Part shown: one piece after another, positions 1 through 12,572 of the stretch
Position numbering within the stretch: position 1 is the first letter of the stretch
Layout of the letters: every line of letters begins with the position of its first letter
Source: Daphnia carinata
Taxonomy: Eukaryota; Arthropoda; Branchiopoda; Diplostraca; Daphniidae
Direction: 5' to 3'
DNA: 64,000 nucleotides
Assembly (NCBI RefSeq): GCF_022539665.2
Contig: NC_081339.1
Span: forward strand, 9,483,367-9,547,366
Notes under the pieces: generated by a model
Database searches by the model: none
What the model was told of the DNA's origin: nothing
What the model saw: the letters and a program-made list of their open reading frames with translations, nothing else
Position numbers and translations under genes: made by a program

Positions 1-290
1 ACCGTCACCTGTCCCACCCAAATGACTCCACGCTTAACAATAGGTGCACGCAATGAAAACAGCATTCAAAATTTACGCAACGGAGAACGGTCAATAACAT
101 GAGTACGAGCACCAACCTAAAGAAAAACGTACAAGAAATGACCAGTCTACCGCCGAGAGTACACTGCCGCGCGACGCCGTCTCACCTTTTCCACAGGGCA
201 GGGAAGAATGGATTTTAGGGGTGAGGACTACTCCATCTGGCGCTGCGGTATAAGTCTAGTTATGGCGGGGATAGTAAGCACATAACAATA

Positions 291-394
291 CTGATGGAGA
301 ATTACTTCCTTTAAATGAGAAACCATTTTCTTGTTTAACAAGAAATTCAATTACTGTCGTATCGATGTTGTTTATTTTAATTAACATGACCAAG
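291..394 (+). repeat. Direct repeat, copy 1
   Basis: This ~104 bp sequence recurs at 839-941 with moderate divergence. Both copies start near CTGAWGGMGAATTAC and end in CATGACCAAG. The two copies bracket the tRNA-Cys gene. I see no coding sequence in positions 1-638 apart from this repeat. Confidence 0.8.
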
Positions 395-638
395 CATCAA
401 ATCAGACTAACTTGCCATTTTGGAAAAAATACTTTTTATTCTAATACTGTATACTACCGCGAAAGAGAAAGATGACTGAATGTTTAAAGCGAACAGGAAA
501 CGCCGATGCCATAAAAGATCAATTAACCTGACCATCGTAATGCTATGTGTCGAATGTTAATCAAATAACGAAATTTGCTTTTTATTTAGAACTTCTAACA
601 GAAAGCATTTTTTTTCTTTCTGGAAATTGTTGTGTATA

Positions 639-709
639 GGGGGTATAGCTCAGTGTAGAGCATACGACTGCAGATCGTAGGGTCCCCAGTTCAAAGCTGG
701 GTTCCCCCT
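639..709 (+). tRNA. tRNA-Cys (anticodon GCA), possibly degenerate
   Basis: The 71-nt sequence folds as a cloverleaf. It has an acceptor strand starting GGGGGTA, a perfect 5-bp anticodon stem (TACGA/TCGTA) around loop CTGCAGA with anticodon GCA, and a 5-bp T stem CCCAG/CTGGG with B box GTTCAAAGC. It resembles animal cytosolic tRNA-Cys. The D loop is one base shorter than usual, and the acceptor stem seems to carry a T-T mismatch at its sixth pair, so it may be a pseudogene. No intron is seen. Confidence 0.8.
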
Positions 710-838
710 TGAATTATGAGAGGCATTGGTATCATTTCATAGAATGAGTTTGTGAAAGGGCATGCAATAAATTTGAGATATTTGAATTTAATTTTCTTAA
801 ATAATCATCTTAAGCGAAGATAATTGAAAATGCGAACA

Positions 839-941
839 CTGAAGGCGAATTACTTCCTTTGAATGAGAAAGAATTTCTTTGTGTAACAAAAATTGAATTA
901 CTGTTGTATCGATGTTGTTTATTTTAATTTACATGACCAAG
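839..941 (+). repeat. Direct repeat, copy 2
   Basis: This is the second copy of the repeat at 291-394. It ends in the same CATGACCAAG, where the first copy runs on into unrelated spacer. Here it is cut off by the left LTR of element A, so the retroelement inserted at or next to the end of this copy. Confidence 0.75.
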
Positions 942-1146
942 TGTAACGAGCCTCAAGGCTAACCAAAAGGAGCCACACCTCTTACATCCCTCATGCGTTT
1001 TTACAAGTGAAAGTGAACGTATCTCCTCCCACTTTACCGTCTTAATTTGTGTTCTTTAGTAGTATAAATACTGCTTATTTTTAACTTGTAATTTGGAATT
1101 GTTTCGGCAATCCACTGACAATACACGAGGTTAAGGAAACTTTACA
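942..1146 (+). repeat. 5' LTR of element A
   Basis: The 205 bp sequence starts TGTAACGAG and ends TTTACA, as do the 203 bp LTRs of element C. It contains a TATA-like TAGTATAAATAC. It differs from the C LTRs by many substitutions and small indels. Confidence 0.9.
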
Positions 1147-1148
1147 AT

Positions 1149-1165
1149 TGGAGGTCCCAACGAGA
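1149..1165 (+). promoter_or_regulatory. Primer binding site of element A, tRNA-Gln-like
   Basis: TGGAGGTCCCAACGAGA begins two bases after the LTR. It is complementary, with about one mismatch, to the 3' end of a metazoan tRNA-Gln(UUG) including CCA, as I recall that sequence. The identical site follows the LTR of element C. Confidence 0.7.
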
Positions 1166-1275
1166 CCAACACTTGTGGTCCAGTACAAAGTTTCTTACCG
1201 TACCGGAATTCAGTGTTGTGCTGTACACTTCCCCTACCAGTCTCCAACAACTCTACCAGACCAAGGAACACCATC

Positions 1276-1285
1276 AAAGGTAAGC
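1276..1285 (+). promoter_or_regulatory. Splice donor in the leader of element A
   Basis: AAAG|GTAAGC lies 7 bases before the gag ATG (1288) and is identical in element C at 45656. Paired with the acceptor that abuts the env ATG at 8429, it would give a spliced env mRNA, as in retroviruses and errantiviruses. The pairing is inferred. Confidence 0.6.
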
Positions 1286-1287
1286 GA

Positions 1288-3938
1288 ATGTCGTTTGATT
1301 TTCTTACACCAGAGACTACTCGTAAAGAGAATATTTTTACCCGAACGTTGTCGACGAACTATCCACCGTTGTACCCTGTACTTCCCAAATCAGACACCAC
1401 CAACCAAAATCCCAATTGTCTTCGAGAAAATTTTTTAGACCACTAGAAAACTCTTGTGGACTAGAATTTGAATAAGAGTCAGAACAAAACATAGCCCCAG
1501 AATCAGGCCACCACAACAAAAACGACTATCCAACAAATAGAATTCAAGAAGCAAGAAGTTAGCAAAGAGACCCACAATGCATTGCAATTATATTCATATT
1601 CATTGTTAGAACGAACGTTGAGAGTACCAAGTGGTATAACAGCAGAAACTATTACAAACACCACAAAGACACTTAAAGATAGTACGTAGAATCTCTCGGT
1701 GGCAACATCGAAAACCTTGACAGTTTATTGCAACAGATTAGCATTGTGCATGGTAAAGAGAAAGAATTCCTGTTTGGTACCATCTAAGATGTAATACTTG
1801 CGCATATTGCAGAGAAAAAATACTCGTCGGACCTCAGATCCGAATTACAGAGCTTACGAAAACAGCTAGATAGCAACAAGAAAAAGGCAAAGAGTTTCAA
1901 ACACACCTTAAGTAGTTCCCTTGAGCAACTCCAAGAAAGTAACGAAACACTTAAAAATTCCCTTGAAAAACCTGCCAATCGAATCAGTGATTTAGAAAAA
2001 AGCCTTGAAACTGCTACAGCAACAGAAATCCAACTAGAAAACCAATTAACAAAAACGAGAAGAAAACAACATAGTTGTTGAGAGAGAAGGGCAAAAAATA
2101 ATTAGCAAACTTGAAGGTGAAAGAAAACAACTGGTTACGAGGTTAGAAACCGCTGAGCAACAGATAAATGTAGCCTCAGAAACAAACAAACAACTTCTGA
2201 CAGAAACCAAAGAAACAAAAGAGATCCTTGAAAAAACCTTAGCAGAAAAAGCCGGTTTAAGAAGAAGCCTGATAGATAGTACTACAAAGAATAAAAATCT
2301 TGAAACAGAATTACAAAAAATCTACGTACAGGCAGTAGACCAAGAAGAAAAAATTAAGTATCTGGAAAACAGAGTAAAAGAATATAGAAAGCAACAGGTA
2401 ACATTCGCCGAAACCGAAGAATTAGACTCCTCCAACGGACGGGGAGAGATAACGAAACTAGTGAGTGAGATAAACGACCTAACCTCACTAACAGAAGGAG
2501 ATAAATCCCTTCACTACGAGATAGAATCAGAACAAATCGCCGAGCTACAGCAACTCAACGACGACCTAAACAGCTAAATCGAGATCCAAAACAATAACCT
2601 CCTTAAACTAGAACAAAAGTATCAGACTCTCAAACAAAAAATCAAAATGGGATTTACACACAAAGAAACTGCAAGAGCTGACCGCGACACAACGGATGCC
2701 GATGACACCTGTATGGCTACAACCCAACCCATCGTGAAAGCGTTAGGAGAATTATTTTCGAGAGAAGATAAGAAGTCAATTCCAGTCTTCAAAGGAAAAA
2801 GTACTGATAAACTAACAACAGAATGGTTGAAGGACGCAGAACATGTAGCACGCAACAACGACTGGGATGACAACCAAAAGTTACGATTCTTCTCCGACAG
2901 ACTAAAAGGTGATGCCCTAGAATGGCATGGAAACTACGTAGAAGAACAGGGTGACGAGCTAGACTACGAGGAGTGGAAAAAGGCCACCATTGCACGGTTC
3001 CAGGACGCTTATGACTTAGCAACACTAAGGAAAAAGTTGTCCACATTAAAACAGAAACCTGAAGAAAAATGCAAAGCCTTTATCTCACGAATCAACAGCC
3101 TCTACGAATCCATTGAAGGCAAAGAAGAAAACTCGGATCACAAGCAAACCATCGTAGAAGGTCGACTCATAAACACAGTCAAGAGAATGAGAGACTATAC
3201 CAAAACCAAAATCCTGATGCAAGGCATTTTACCAAAGTTGAGAGCTGAACTTTACTTTAGAATGCCCGAAGATCCTGAAGATTTCGACCAATTATATAAA
3301 CAATTGATCATATCCGAAGGCATTCTACATAGCAAAGAGATTGTAGAAGACAAAGAGATAAATGCAGTAATTGCAGGAATAACGCATCACGAGAAACAAC
3401 AAGACAACGAACTCTCACAACAAAAGACAGAATTCGAATTTCTAAAACAAAAAATACGTGAACTGGAAAATACTAATAAAAATCGTGAATTGTCACAGGA
3501 TACCGATATCACCATTGCAGCAGCAGATCGATACGAATAAAGATCTCCGTGATCAAACGATCGATACTCCAGACCACAAAATCCGGTTCAGACCAAATAG
3601 CAGAGGTTCCAGTAGGGACACAGGGTAGTTCCACGGGGTATAGACAATCCAATTTCCCAACGTACCAACAAACACCACAGAGACCACCATACAATAGTAG
3701 ACCAGTACACTACAATCAACCGAACTTTCAACAGCACAACAATCCACAGGTGTATCATCAAAACCAATCCTATACTCATCAATACCCACAGCTACGACAA
3801 ACACAACCAAACTCCACCGACGCCCTTGGAAATAGAATCATTATCTGCTACAAGTGCAATAAAAAAGGACACATTGCACGAGAATGTTGGACATATATGG
3901 CACATATCAACAATCCGAACTGCCGTCCAATGCAGTAA
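1288..3938 (+). pseudogene. gag: gag of element A, broken
   Basis: The frame starts at the same ATG as the intact gag of element C but stops after 52 codons (1444-1446). The following 1.1 kb still reads as a Glu/Lys/Gln-rich coiled coil in several frames. A long open part (2647-3540) holds the capsid-like region, including a segment around WLKDAEHVARNNDWDD. It ends in a TAA where C has CAA. A further piece (3549-3938) carries the nucleocapsid zinc knuckle CYKCNKKGHIARECW. The gene would encode the structural polyprotein of virus-like particles. Multiple frameshifts make it non-functional. Confidence 0.85.
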
Positions 3939-6248
3939 ACACAATATCCCTACCAAACAACCCCCAACACTTAATTTAGAATCCGCGATACCCAAACTAA
4001 TACGTATACCCTTTAGAATTTTTGGAAAAGAAATTAACGCTTTAGTAGATACAGGAGCAGCAGCCAGTTTAGTTCCAGACAGCATATTTTTCAACCTAAA
4101 GAAGAGGGAAGAACTTAAACAAATTAAAAACACTCCCTCGCCAATATTCAGAACGGTGTCAGGAGGTATACTAACATCATTGGGAAAATTTGAGTTTTCG
4201 ATTATCATGAACGACAATCACGTTATTAATCATCATTTCTTTATCATGGAAAACTTAAGTGAAACTTGTATCTTGGGTTTAGACTTTTTATCAACCAACA
4301 ATGTAAAAATTAATACCATTACAACCAATTTGGAATAGAACATAGATTTGGAAACAACATCACTCAATATACAGCCTAACATTTGGCAAAGCAGGCATTC
4401 ACATCCCTCTCCTCCCAGACCGTTCAACAGAAAATAACGACAACAATGGCCTTACAGAAGCAGATTACCGCAGCCTAGAATCCTTCTCCCAATCAGACAA
4501 TAACAAGAAATCCAAGCGAATTAGACAAACCCAAGAAAGTGAAATGACTAACATCTCTGACGAGATACACATTAAAATCGAAATTCTATTGAAAAAACAC
4601 GAAGCTCTATTTGCAGAAAAGGAATCAGATTTGGGTTTAGCAAATGATGTAAAGCATTCCATTAACACAGGATATAACGCCCCAATTACTCAACGATTGC
4701 GCAGGACACCAGAAGCATTAAAACGTATTGTCAAAACAAAAATCGAAGTGATGTTGAGTAACAAAATTATTAGAGAAAGTCACAGCCTATCTGCAGCAGC
4801 CATTGTAATGGTACCCAAAAAAATGGAGAAATGCAGATGTGTATTGATTATAGGGCACTAAACAAAATAACCGTAAAAGACAAATATCCATTACCAAGAA
4901 TTGATGACACCATTGATGCATTGAGCGGATCAGTCTACTTCTCGATATTGGACTTACTAAGCGGCTACTGGCAAATCGAGATAGAAGAAGGCGACAAACA
5001 CAAAACCGCTTTCATCTGTGAATTTGGACAATACGAATTTAATAGAATGCCGTTTGGATAAACAAATGCGCCAAGCACTTTTCAACGAGCGATGAATAAC
5101 ATCTTGAAATCAGTATTGTTCAAATTCGCATTGGTTTATCTAGATGACATCATAGTGTTCAGTAATGATATTGCTGAACATGTGACACATCTGGAAACAG
5201 TGTTCAAACTTCTTAAAGACGCAGGACTAAAGTTAAAAAGAAAGAAATGTGAATTCTTCAAGGAAGAGTTAGATTATTTAGGATACATTGTCTCGAAAAA
5301 GGGAATAACACCAAGCACGAAAAAGTTAGATGCAATCATCAAATACCCAGCTCCGAAAAACGCGAAAGAATTAAGCTCATTTTTAGGTCTGGCTAGCTAT
5401 TGCAGAAAATTCATACGGGCTTTTGCTGATAAAGCCCACCCACTGACAGCGCTAACGAGAAAATCAGCCGAGTGGAAATGGGGAGAGGAACAAAGGGACG
5501 CCTTTGACTGTATGAAGAACTGTCTCATAACTAGACCTATCCCTGGGTATCCAGATTTCACGCGCGTATTTATCATCTACACGGATGCTTCAGGATACGG
5601 AATAGGAGCAGTCTTTGCTAAGATACAGACTCTACCTCAATCAGCGGATTCAGCGGAGTCCGACGTACAGGAACCCCGTGAATCAGACGGCGCGGAAGTC
5701 GTCATAGCGTATAGCTCTAAACATCTGAACGACCGCGAGGCCAAGTGGTCAACCACAGAGAAAGAGGCTTACGCAATCATACACGCAATCGATGTATTCA
5801 TTTTACCGACTATAGACCTTTATAATGGTTAATGAGCAAGACAGAACACGCAAGAAGATTAGCTAGATGGGCACTCAAAATACAAGAATTCGACATCATC
5901 ATTGGATACCGGCCTGGGAAGGCGCACCAAAATGCTGACACCCTAAGCCATATTCCCATAGTGCCACTAGCACGAGTAGAAACAAGGGAAACGGAAAAAA
6001 ATTGTCATAAGAGAGTTTGAGAATATTCAAAAAGAAAGTGAAAGACTAAAAGACCAATTAAGGATCGAAAGATTAAAGAAACAAGAACACCTTAAGAGAG
6101 AAAATGAAAGTATTCAAAAAGAAAGCGAAATTTTTGAGGGGGAAAGTCTTCAGAAGAAGAGCGTAAGTTTCGAAAGAGAAATTGGAAGTGAAAGTGAAAG
6201 GTCTTGGAGAGAAGACAGATGGGTAGAACTACAGCAAGCAGATGAATA

Positions 6249-6963
6249 CAGTGCGGCTCCACTTATAGGACCACCCACTTATCGGACCAAACCGGTAATC
6301 GGACCGAGGTCTGACTCGCACACTGAGTAGGGGAGCGAGCGCCACTAGTGTGGATTTAATGAAGCATTTTTTAGAACCGGGGCGCGCGAAGAGCGGTCTA
6401 TATGAAAATGTCCCTTTATTGAAAGAGAAGCTGCTTAAATATGGATGCGTTGCGGTAGATGCAATAATATCCGATCCTACATTATATGACTTCGTTTCAA
6501 AAACTAAAGAAAATTTGTCTTAAGTAAATGCGTATGTTAAACATAAATTAATTATTTGTCAGCATTGATAAGCTTAATTTTTCTTCAAACAGTTATTCTG
6601 TTTAACTTCGCTTACGTTTGATGTGTGTGTCTAAAGTAAAGGTTTCAAATGTAGATTTTTTTTCTCTTTCTATACGAGTAAACGTAGCGTACATTTTAAA
6701 TGTATTTTTAATTGATCTGTAATTTGCTCGTTACCAAGAATTTTGCGACACAGCCAATAAGCTTAGGTTATATACTATTATTCGTTTCTGTAAGTTAATT
6801 CAATTATTATAAAGCGTACAGAGAACCAGTCTATACGAGAAGAGCATTAGACACTATTACGAATGAGCGCGACGAGATGGCGCTGACCGCAGTCGAGCCG
6901 CTTTTCGGACCATCCGCTTATCGGACCACTGCACAGGGTGGTTCGATAAGTGGAGCCGTACTG
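6249..6963 (+). mobile_element. Non-autonomous pogo/Tigger-like (Tc1/mariner group) element
   Basis: The 715 bp insert has terminal inverted repeats starting CAGTRCGGCTCCACTTAT and is flanked by a TA on both sides (6247-6248 and 6964-6965). The homologous place in element C reads straight through with a single TA, so this is a clean insertion into pol of A. CAGT ends with a TA target duplication are typical of pogo and Tigger elements. Short repeats of the type TATCGGACC occur inside both ends. Confidence 0.8.
6359..6523 (+). pseudogene. Short reading frame inside the pogo-like insert
   Basis: An ATG-to-TAA frame of 54 codons reads MKHFLEPGRAKSGLY and later KLLKYGCVAVDAIISDP. Its place would fit the C-terminal tail of a pogo-type transposase left after internal deletion, but I cannot confirm homology. 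Confidence 0.35.
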
Positions 6964-8428
6964 TATTGCCAAAAGTTAATGAAGAAAAGGCAAGAAGATA
7001 GCCAGAAAAGTAAAAATAGCAGGTTCACAAGCAACTTTATAATCAACGAGAAAGGTCTATTAACAGATAGACAAGGAAATTAGTTGTCCCTATACCGTTA
7101 ATCACAGGGATCTTACGAGCAAATCATGACCACATGTTAGCAGGACATTTAGGAATAGAAAAAACAATAGTCAGAATTCGAAGGAATACATCTTCCCACA
7201 CATGCGACAAAACGTAACAGAACACATCAAAAATAGCCTTAAATGCGCAAAACGCAAAGCTGTGGGAGGAAGTAAAGCACCATTGCAACCTATACCCCCC
7301 AGCCTAAAGGGTGTGGGAAAGACTTGCGATGGATATTGTGCGTCCAGTTCCAGAAAGCGTAAAGGGACATAGTTATATTTTAGTCCTATCAGATTATGCT
7401 AGTCGTTTTGTTTTTTCAGTGCCGATGAAAGATCAGACTGCCCAAACAAGTGCTAGAATCTTGGTTAATGATCTTTTTACCAAATATGGATCCCCCGAGG
7501 TAGTCCTAACTGATCAAGGGACTAACTTCCTGTCGAGCTTAATCCAAGAAATTTGCAAATTATTCAAAATCAAACAAATGAGAACAACAGCATACCATCC
7601 CCAGACAGACGTATTAGTAGAACGATTCAACAGAACGCTATGTGACGTGTTAGCATGCTACGTGACGGATCAACCTGGAAATTGGGACAAATATCTCCCG
7701 TTCGCCACATTTGCTTACAACACAGCGAAGCAATCAACACTACAACAAAGCCCATTCTTCCTGTTCTTTGGAAGACAACCAGTGCTCCCAAACGACATCA
7801 AAATAGATAGACGGTACGAAACATACGAAGACACCAGTGTAATGTACTCACATCAATGGAAGAAGGCCCAGCAACTAGCGAAGGAACACCTATTTCGAGC
7901 ACAGACAAAACAAAAAAGATATTACGACAAAGGAACAAAAGCAATCAAATACAACATCGGTGACTTTGTGCTACTAAAAGCCCCACCAACTGCCGGAAAA
8001 TTCATCAACAGATGGAACGGACCATTCAAAATCATCAGAAATTTCTCAGATCTCACTTACGAGATTCAAAACGCCAACAATAACAAACTAAAATCGATAG
8101 TACACGTCAACCGCCTAAAACTGTACGTCCCAGTAAACCAAGGAGCAGAAGGAACATCATGTGCGACAAACTAACCGAGAAATGAAACAATACGACGAGG
8201 ACCAGGAAGGCCAAGAAAACACTTCAGTAACAACGAAAGAAGGCCTCCTCCTAAAAAGCGTATATTTCGAGCAACGGGAGAGGAATCTCGTATTCTCATC
8301 GCACCTAATATTCCCGGTCCTATACCAAATTATCCTGCGCATACTAGAATGACGAATCCACGATACAACTTACGGCAACGTCACGAAGTATCGAGATTCT
8401 AAAAAGCCTTCAATTTTTCTTTTAACAG

Positions 8429-11400
8429 ATGGAACTGATACTATTATTCATCCACTTACTCACCATCATTCCATCAACGGATGCCATCTATTCAACCGTA
8501 TACTACTGTAACAACGTAAAGACCAGAGGAATCTTAGATATAGAAGCACCATATTACTGCAACAACAAGGAAACAGATACAGCACACTCACCCAGAATAC
8601 CCACACTATACACTTTAAAAACGACGCAGAAACCAGCAGCTTCTTGGAAAGGCTGGACATGCAAACAATGGATAAAAACGAAGAAAATAACAGAATCATT
8701 TTGGATTGGATCTTTCGACACAATATATTCACAAGAAACTAAACTAATAACCCCACTGGAATGCTGGAAAATGGTGAACGACAAGAAGTGGGGCGATAAC
8801 AACATGCAGACCGCACCAGCAGGGCTGAGTTTTACAGCCACCCCGACAGGCGAAGGGCAATGGTATGCCATAGAACAATACCACACCCTCAACTGTGTAG
8901 CTGAACAAATCACGCTACGGCAGGAAAAACCGGATGACCCAATTGACAGCCCGTTTGGACCGTTAAATACAACCCAGCAGGAAGGACACTTCATTCAAAA
9001 TCAAAACACAATAGTGTGGGGAGATAGGACAACAAGTAAGTCATACTCACAAACGTTGATTAAGGGAAGCGGATATTTGGAACTTCCAACAATGCCGGAA
9101 CACGAAAACACTAGCCGCCTCTAGGACACGAATCGACAGATTGAGATATCGTTCTTCAATAAACCAGATCGGGACATCACACCACAAGGTTACAAAGTTG
9201 TGGGTATACCGCTCACATACCTACGTTTTCCAACGGAAACTACAAGAAAAATATACGAAATGTTGAAAACAACTATAAATACATGCATACAGAATACTCA
9301 CCTGGATACATCGGTGTGCAAGGATTACAGAGAACTCCAGTTAGCCAAACGGAAACGATCCATTCAGCAGGAAGTTAAATTCTTGCTAAACACTCCTCTC
9401 GAAGATTCAGGCAAACGTCTTTACAGCATTTCGTACGCCTGGGGATCAATAAGAATGGGATGTCCGCAATCAATCAGAATCGGAGAGAAAGACCGGTTCG
9501 TGAATTACAACGCCACGATATACATAATATATAGACCTGTCGAAAGTAAGCAGTTAACTGCCCACTTTCGCCTCAAAAACGATGATCCACTTCCACAAAG
9601 ATCAGAATTCGAATACATCGTTGACCAGACAATCCGAGTACAGAACGGTGATATATGTATCACAGAGGGAGAAGCAGGCCCACTGATTGTAGCCAAATGT
9701 ACGGAATATTCAACACGATGGATCCTAGATCAACAAAATTATCAATTAATTTCACAAGAATCGCATCTATGTATTACGCTAGGATCACACCAAGCTATCA
9801 TACTGACAGAGTGCAAAGAGGACAAAAACAGCGTAACACAACAATGGATCTTCAAAACTGTAAACACCAATCCTAATATCCTAGAAAATTTTCCGGATAC
9901 AACATTACCAGAAATGCAGGAAATTCAGCAAGAACAACGAAAGGCAATCACAACCATGATTAATTCGCCACTATTCGGAGGAATTTTAAAGACTAATTAT
10001 GGCAGCGGAAATATAATCTGGGATATGATTGCCTGGGGATTATTGAAAAATGGAAAAACACCGAACGAAAAATGTCTAACATACCACGGAGTAAACAAAC
10101 AAATGACGTTAGAAGAATGTGACAAAGAGTGGCCGCGATGACAAGAAGAACTAAGATAACTAGTGAGCAGCAACGATCCATTAGTGCAATCACAAACCAC
10201 GGTAGCCAACTGTAGTAAAACAACAGACAGAGGCCAAACTTTTTGAATATACATCTGACTTCACCATCAGACCGTTCAACACAAACACCTGTGTCAAAGC
10301 CAACACGACAATGCTAGTCCTTCAGGAATGCGCTAACACTAGCTCAATCTGGGGCACATTCGAGCATACAGGACAGCTCATGGCAACAGATCGAGCTGGG
10401 TTACATTCACCTTCATCAGACAGAAAGTGTGTAACACAGAGAGTAGGACGAGTGAGCCTGGGGCATTGTCACGGCTCCAGCCAGAAACAACATTTCAGCT
10501 TCGAATATCGGAATCCACATCAGCCAAAAACGCTTTCAGCGGCAGCCATCATTGCACTACACACGCAACAGCCATTGGATGGGAAAACACTCCCATCCAT
10601 TCCGCCACTAATGAAAAGGGAAGTCAACAACCAATCAAAAAGGAATAAAACATTGACTCCGCCCCCTGCCACGCCCACAACAGAAAAATCCACAATAACG
10701 ACAAGCACTACAACAACCACGAAGCCCACCATAAAAACAACATTGGGAACAACGACAAAAACAACGGTAAAAACTACTACTACAATTAGGCCAGTTACAA
10801 ACACAGCAGCAAACAAACCCACAACAACGCATAAAATTACAACTAAACCCAGTATGACATCAACTTCAACAAAACCCGCCACAACTACAAAGCCCATAGA
10901 CACGTCAACAAGCACTAAACCTACCACAACTACTAGGCCTACGACAACTGTTAAAGTAACTTCAACAACCACTACAACTATGAAGCCTACGTCAACAACA
11001 ACAACAGCCACTACGACAAGCTCCACAACAACAGCAACAACAACAACGCGTCAACCAAGCTCAACTACACCGAGTACGACAACGGTGAAAGAAAGTTCGA
11101 CGACCCCACAGTCATAAACACAGACAGCCAAAATGACCACATTAACTACAACAGAAACAACGTCTACAATAGAAGAAAATTAAATTCAGGCCATCGAGGA
11201 AGACAAGAATGGAAATTTACCGCCAGCGGAGTCTCTGATAATTTCAATGGATCAGAAAACTGAGGATTCATTAATTAATGAAAATTTGGAAAGCAGCCTA
11301 CCCAAAAACAATTATTATTAAATAAAATGCACGACCAATATAAAATCAGCATCGAAACAGAACACGAAAACAAGCTTGCAAAAGAAATTCGAGACGTTTA

Positions 11401-11996
11401 CTGTCAACTATCAGCAATCAAAAGAACACAAGCTGTTACCTTAGCCCAAACCAATGGAATTTTGGCTGCAGCAGCCGTAGGCTTACCTATCTACACAAGA
11501 TTACAAGGCTTCGGTCAAGCAATGACACTTCAACAATGCGAAGCCAAAAGAATTTTTATATCAGCGAATGAAACAAAATGTGGATTTCAACCGTTCTTTA
11601 CTTACGAAGGAAAGAACTGTACAGGGAACAGATGGATGGTCAATTCACCCATATTCCAATTGTTTTTGGAAAACACCGTTAGTGAATTTAAATGGAAATC
11701 CACATACCTGGAAATACAACTCTACAACAGGAGATTGGATACGCCAGAAACCTAGCAATCACATGCCTAATCTAGACCTCATACATACATACATACCTCA
11801 TACAGAATTTGAAGAACTCCACCTTAATAATTTCGACTTCTCGTTGAAAAGTCATCCAGCGCACGAGACAATGGAGATGGAACAATTAAATATCCTGAAT
11901 GATCTAGTAGGCAGAATGCAAGAAGGAAACTCCAATTCTGTTGGAGATATTGTGATGTCAGAACAACAAGTTAATCAAATATGCCACATATTCTGA
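8429..11996 (+). pseudogene. env: env-like glycoprotein of element A, broken
   Basis: The start ATG directly follows a pyrimidine-rich splice acceptor (TTTTTCTTTTAACAG). The N terminus is hydrophobic, as a signal peptide would be. A stop at 9122 splits the first part from the second (9200-10141). Later pieces contain a basic cleavage-like KRKR, cysteine-rich lectin-like repeats, a long Thr/Lys/Pro-rich stalk (about 10660-11115) and part of the membrane-proximal Cys-rich region (11327-11755). The transmembrane and cytoplasmic segments seen in C are missing here. The family of the glycoprotein is not recognised with confidence. Confidence 0.75.
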
Positions 11997-12151
11997 CAGA
12001 AACACAAAGTTAAATGCGCTCTCCACGGCCAGAAACAGTCGCGATAACGCGCATACCCAGGACAGTTCCTGAATGAGAAATCGGATTATTATTATTATCT
12101 TAAAAAAATAAAATAAAATAAAATATTAAACAAACCCCTACAAGTAATAGT
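11997..12151 (+). other. Element A 3' region, left of the BEL insertion
   Basis: This non-coding stretch aligns to element C near 56960-57070 (both contain GTCGCGATAAC followed by an A-rich run). It ends at the target duplication ATAGT of the BEL element, and homology continues at 20151. Confidence 0.75.
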
Positions 12152-12518
12152 TGTTGCGTATCTCAAATTAGAGAGTAGCAATAGCTTTTATTTTGTCAGT
12201 CCCTTTACCTTTGCTTTCTTGTCTTGTCCAATATTATAACTGACGAAGTTTGCTATACTTGTATTGACTGAACAAGGAACACTTCGACGGACAAGAGGGT
12301 ATTTCGACGTGATTGTCGACTTGAAAGGAGGTACAAAGGGAAGACAACGAGACAGAAAACAGACTCGTAGAGACTGTATATAAGACTTAAACTTACTGGA
12401 CCGGGTCGACCCGCTAGGGCCACCAAGAAAACAAAAAAAAGGGAAGAGAAACAAAATAGAATGTGGCGAACAGGGAGCCCTCTACCGGGTTCTAACCCCA
12501 CCGATCAAATCGGTGACA
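12152..12518 (-). repeat. 3' LTR of the BEL element
   Basis: On the minus strand it begins TGTCACCG and ends CGCAACA. It is 367 bp and almost identical to the LTR at 19784-20150; the visible difference is one G/A in the TTTCTTRTCTTG stretch. Confidence 0.92.
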
Positions 12519-12572
12519 GCGGGCCCTTGTTTGTCGCTTCGACAAACAACTTTCGAGTGAAGAAGAACACAC

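Larger units (their letters stand above)
3826..8174 (+). pseudogene. pol: pol of element A, broken and interrupted
   Basis: The domain order is protease (DTGAA near 4048), reverse transcriptase (YLDD near 5136), RNase H (TDASGYGIGA near 5582), then integrase with its D-D-E core (7311-8174). The gag-pol overlap puts pol in the -1 frame, as in C. Damage visible against C includes a frameshift near 4830, a TAA for CAA at about 5059, a deletion near 5805 that removes part of RNase H, the pogo-like insert at 6249-6963, and frameshifts in the zinc-binding part of integrase near 7170-7310. The integrase core from 7311 is again open. It would have made the replication enzymes of the element. Confidence 0.88.
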
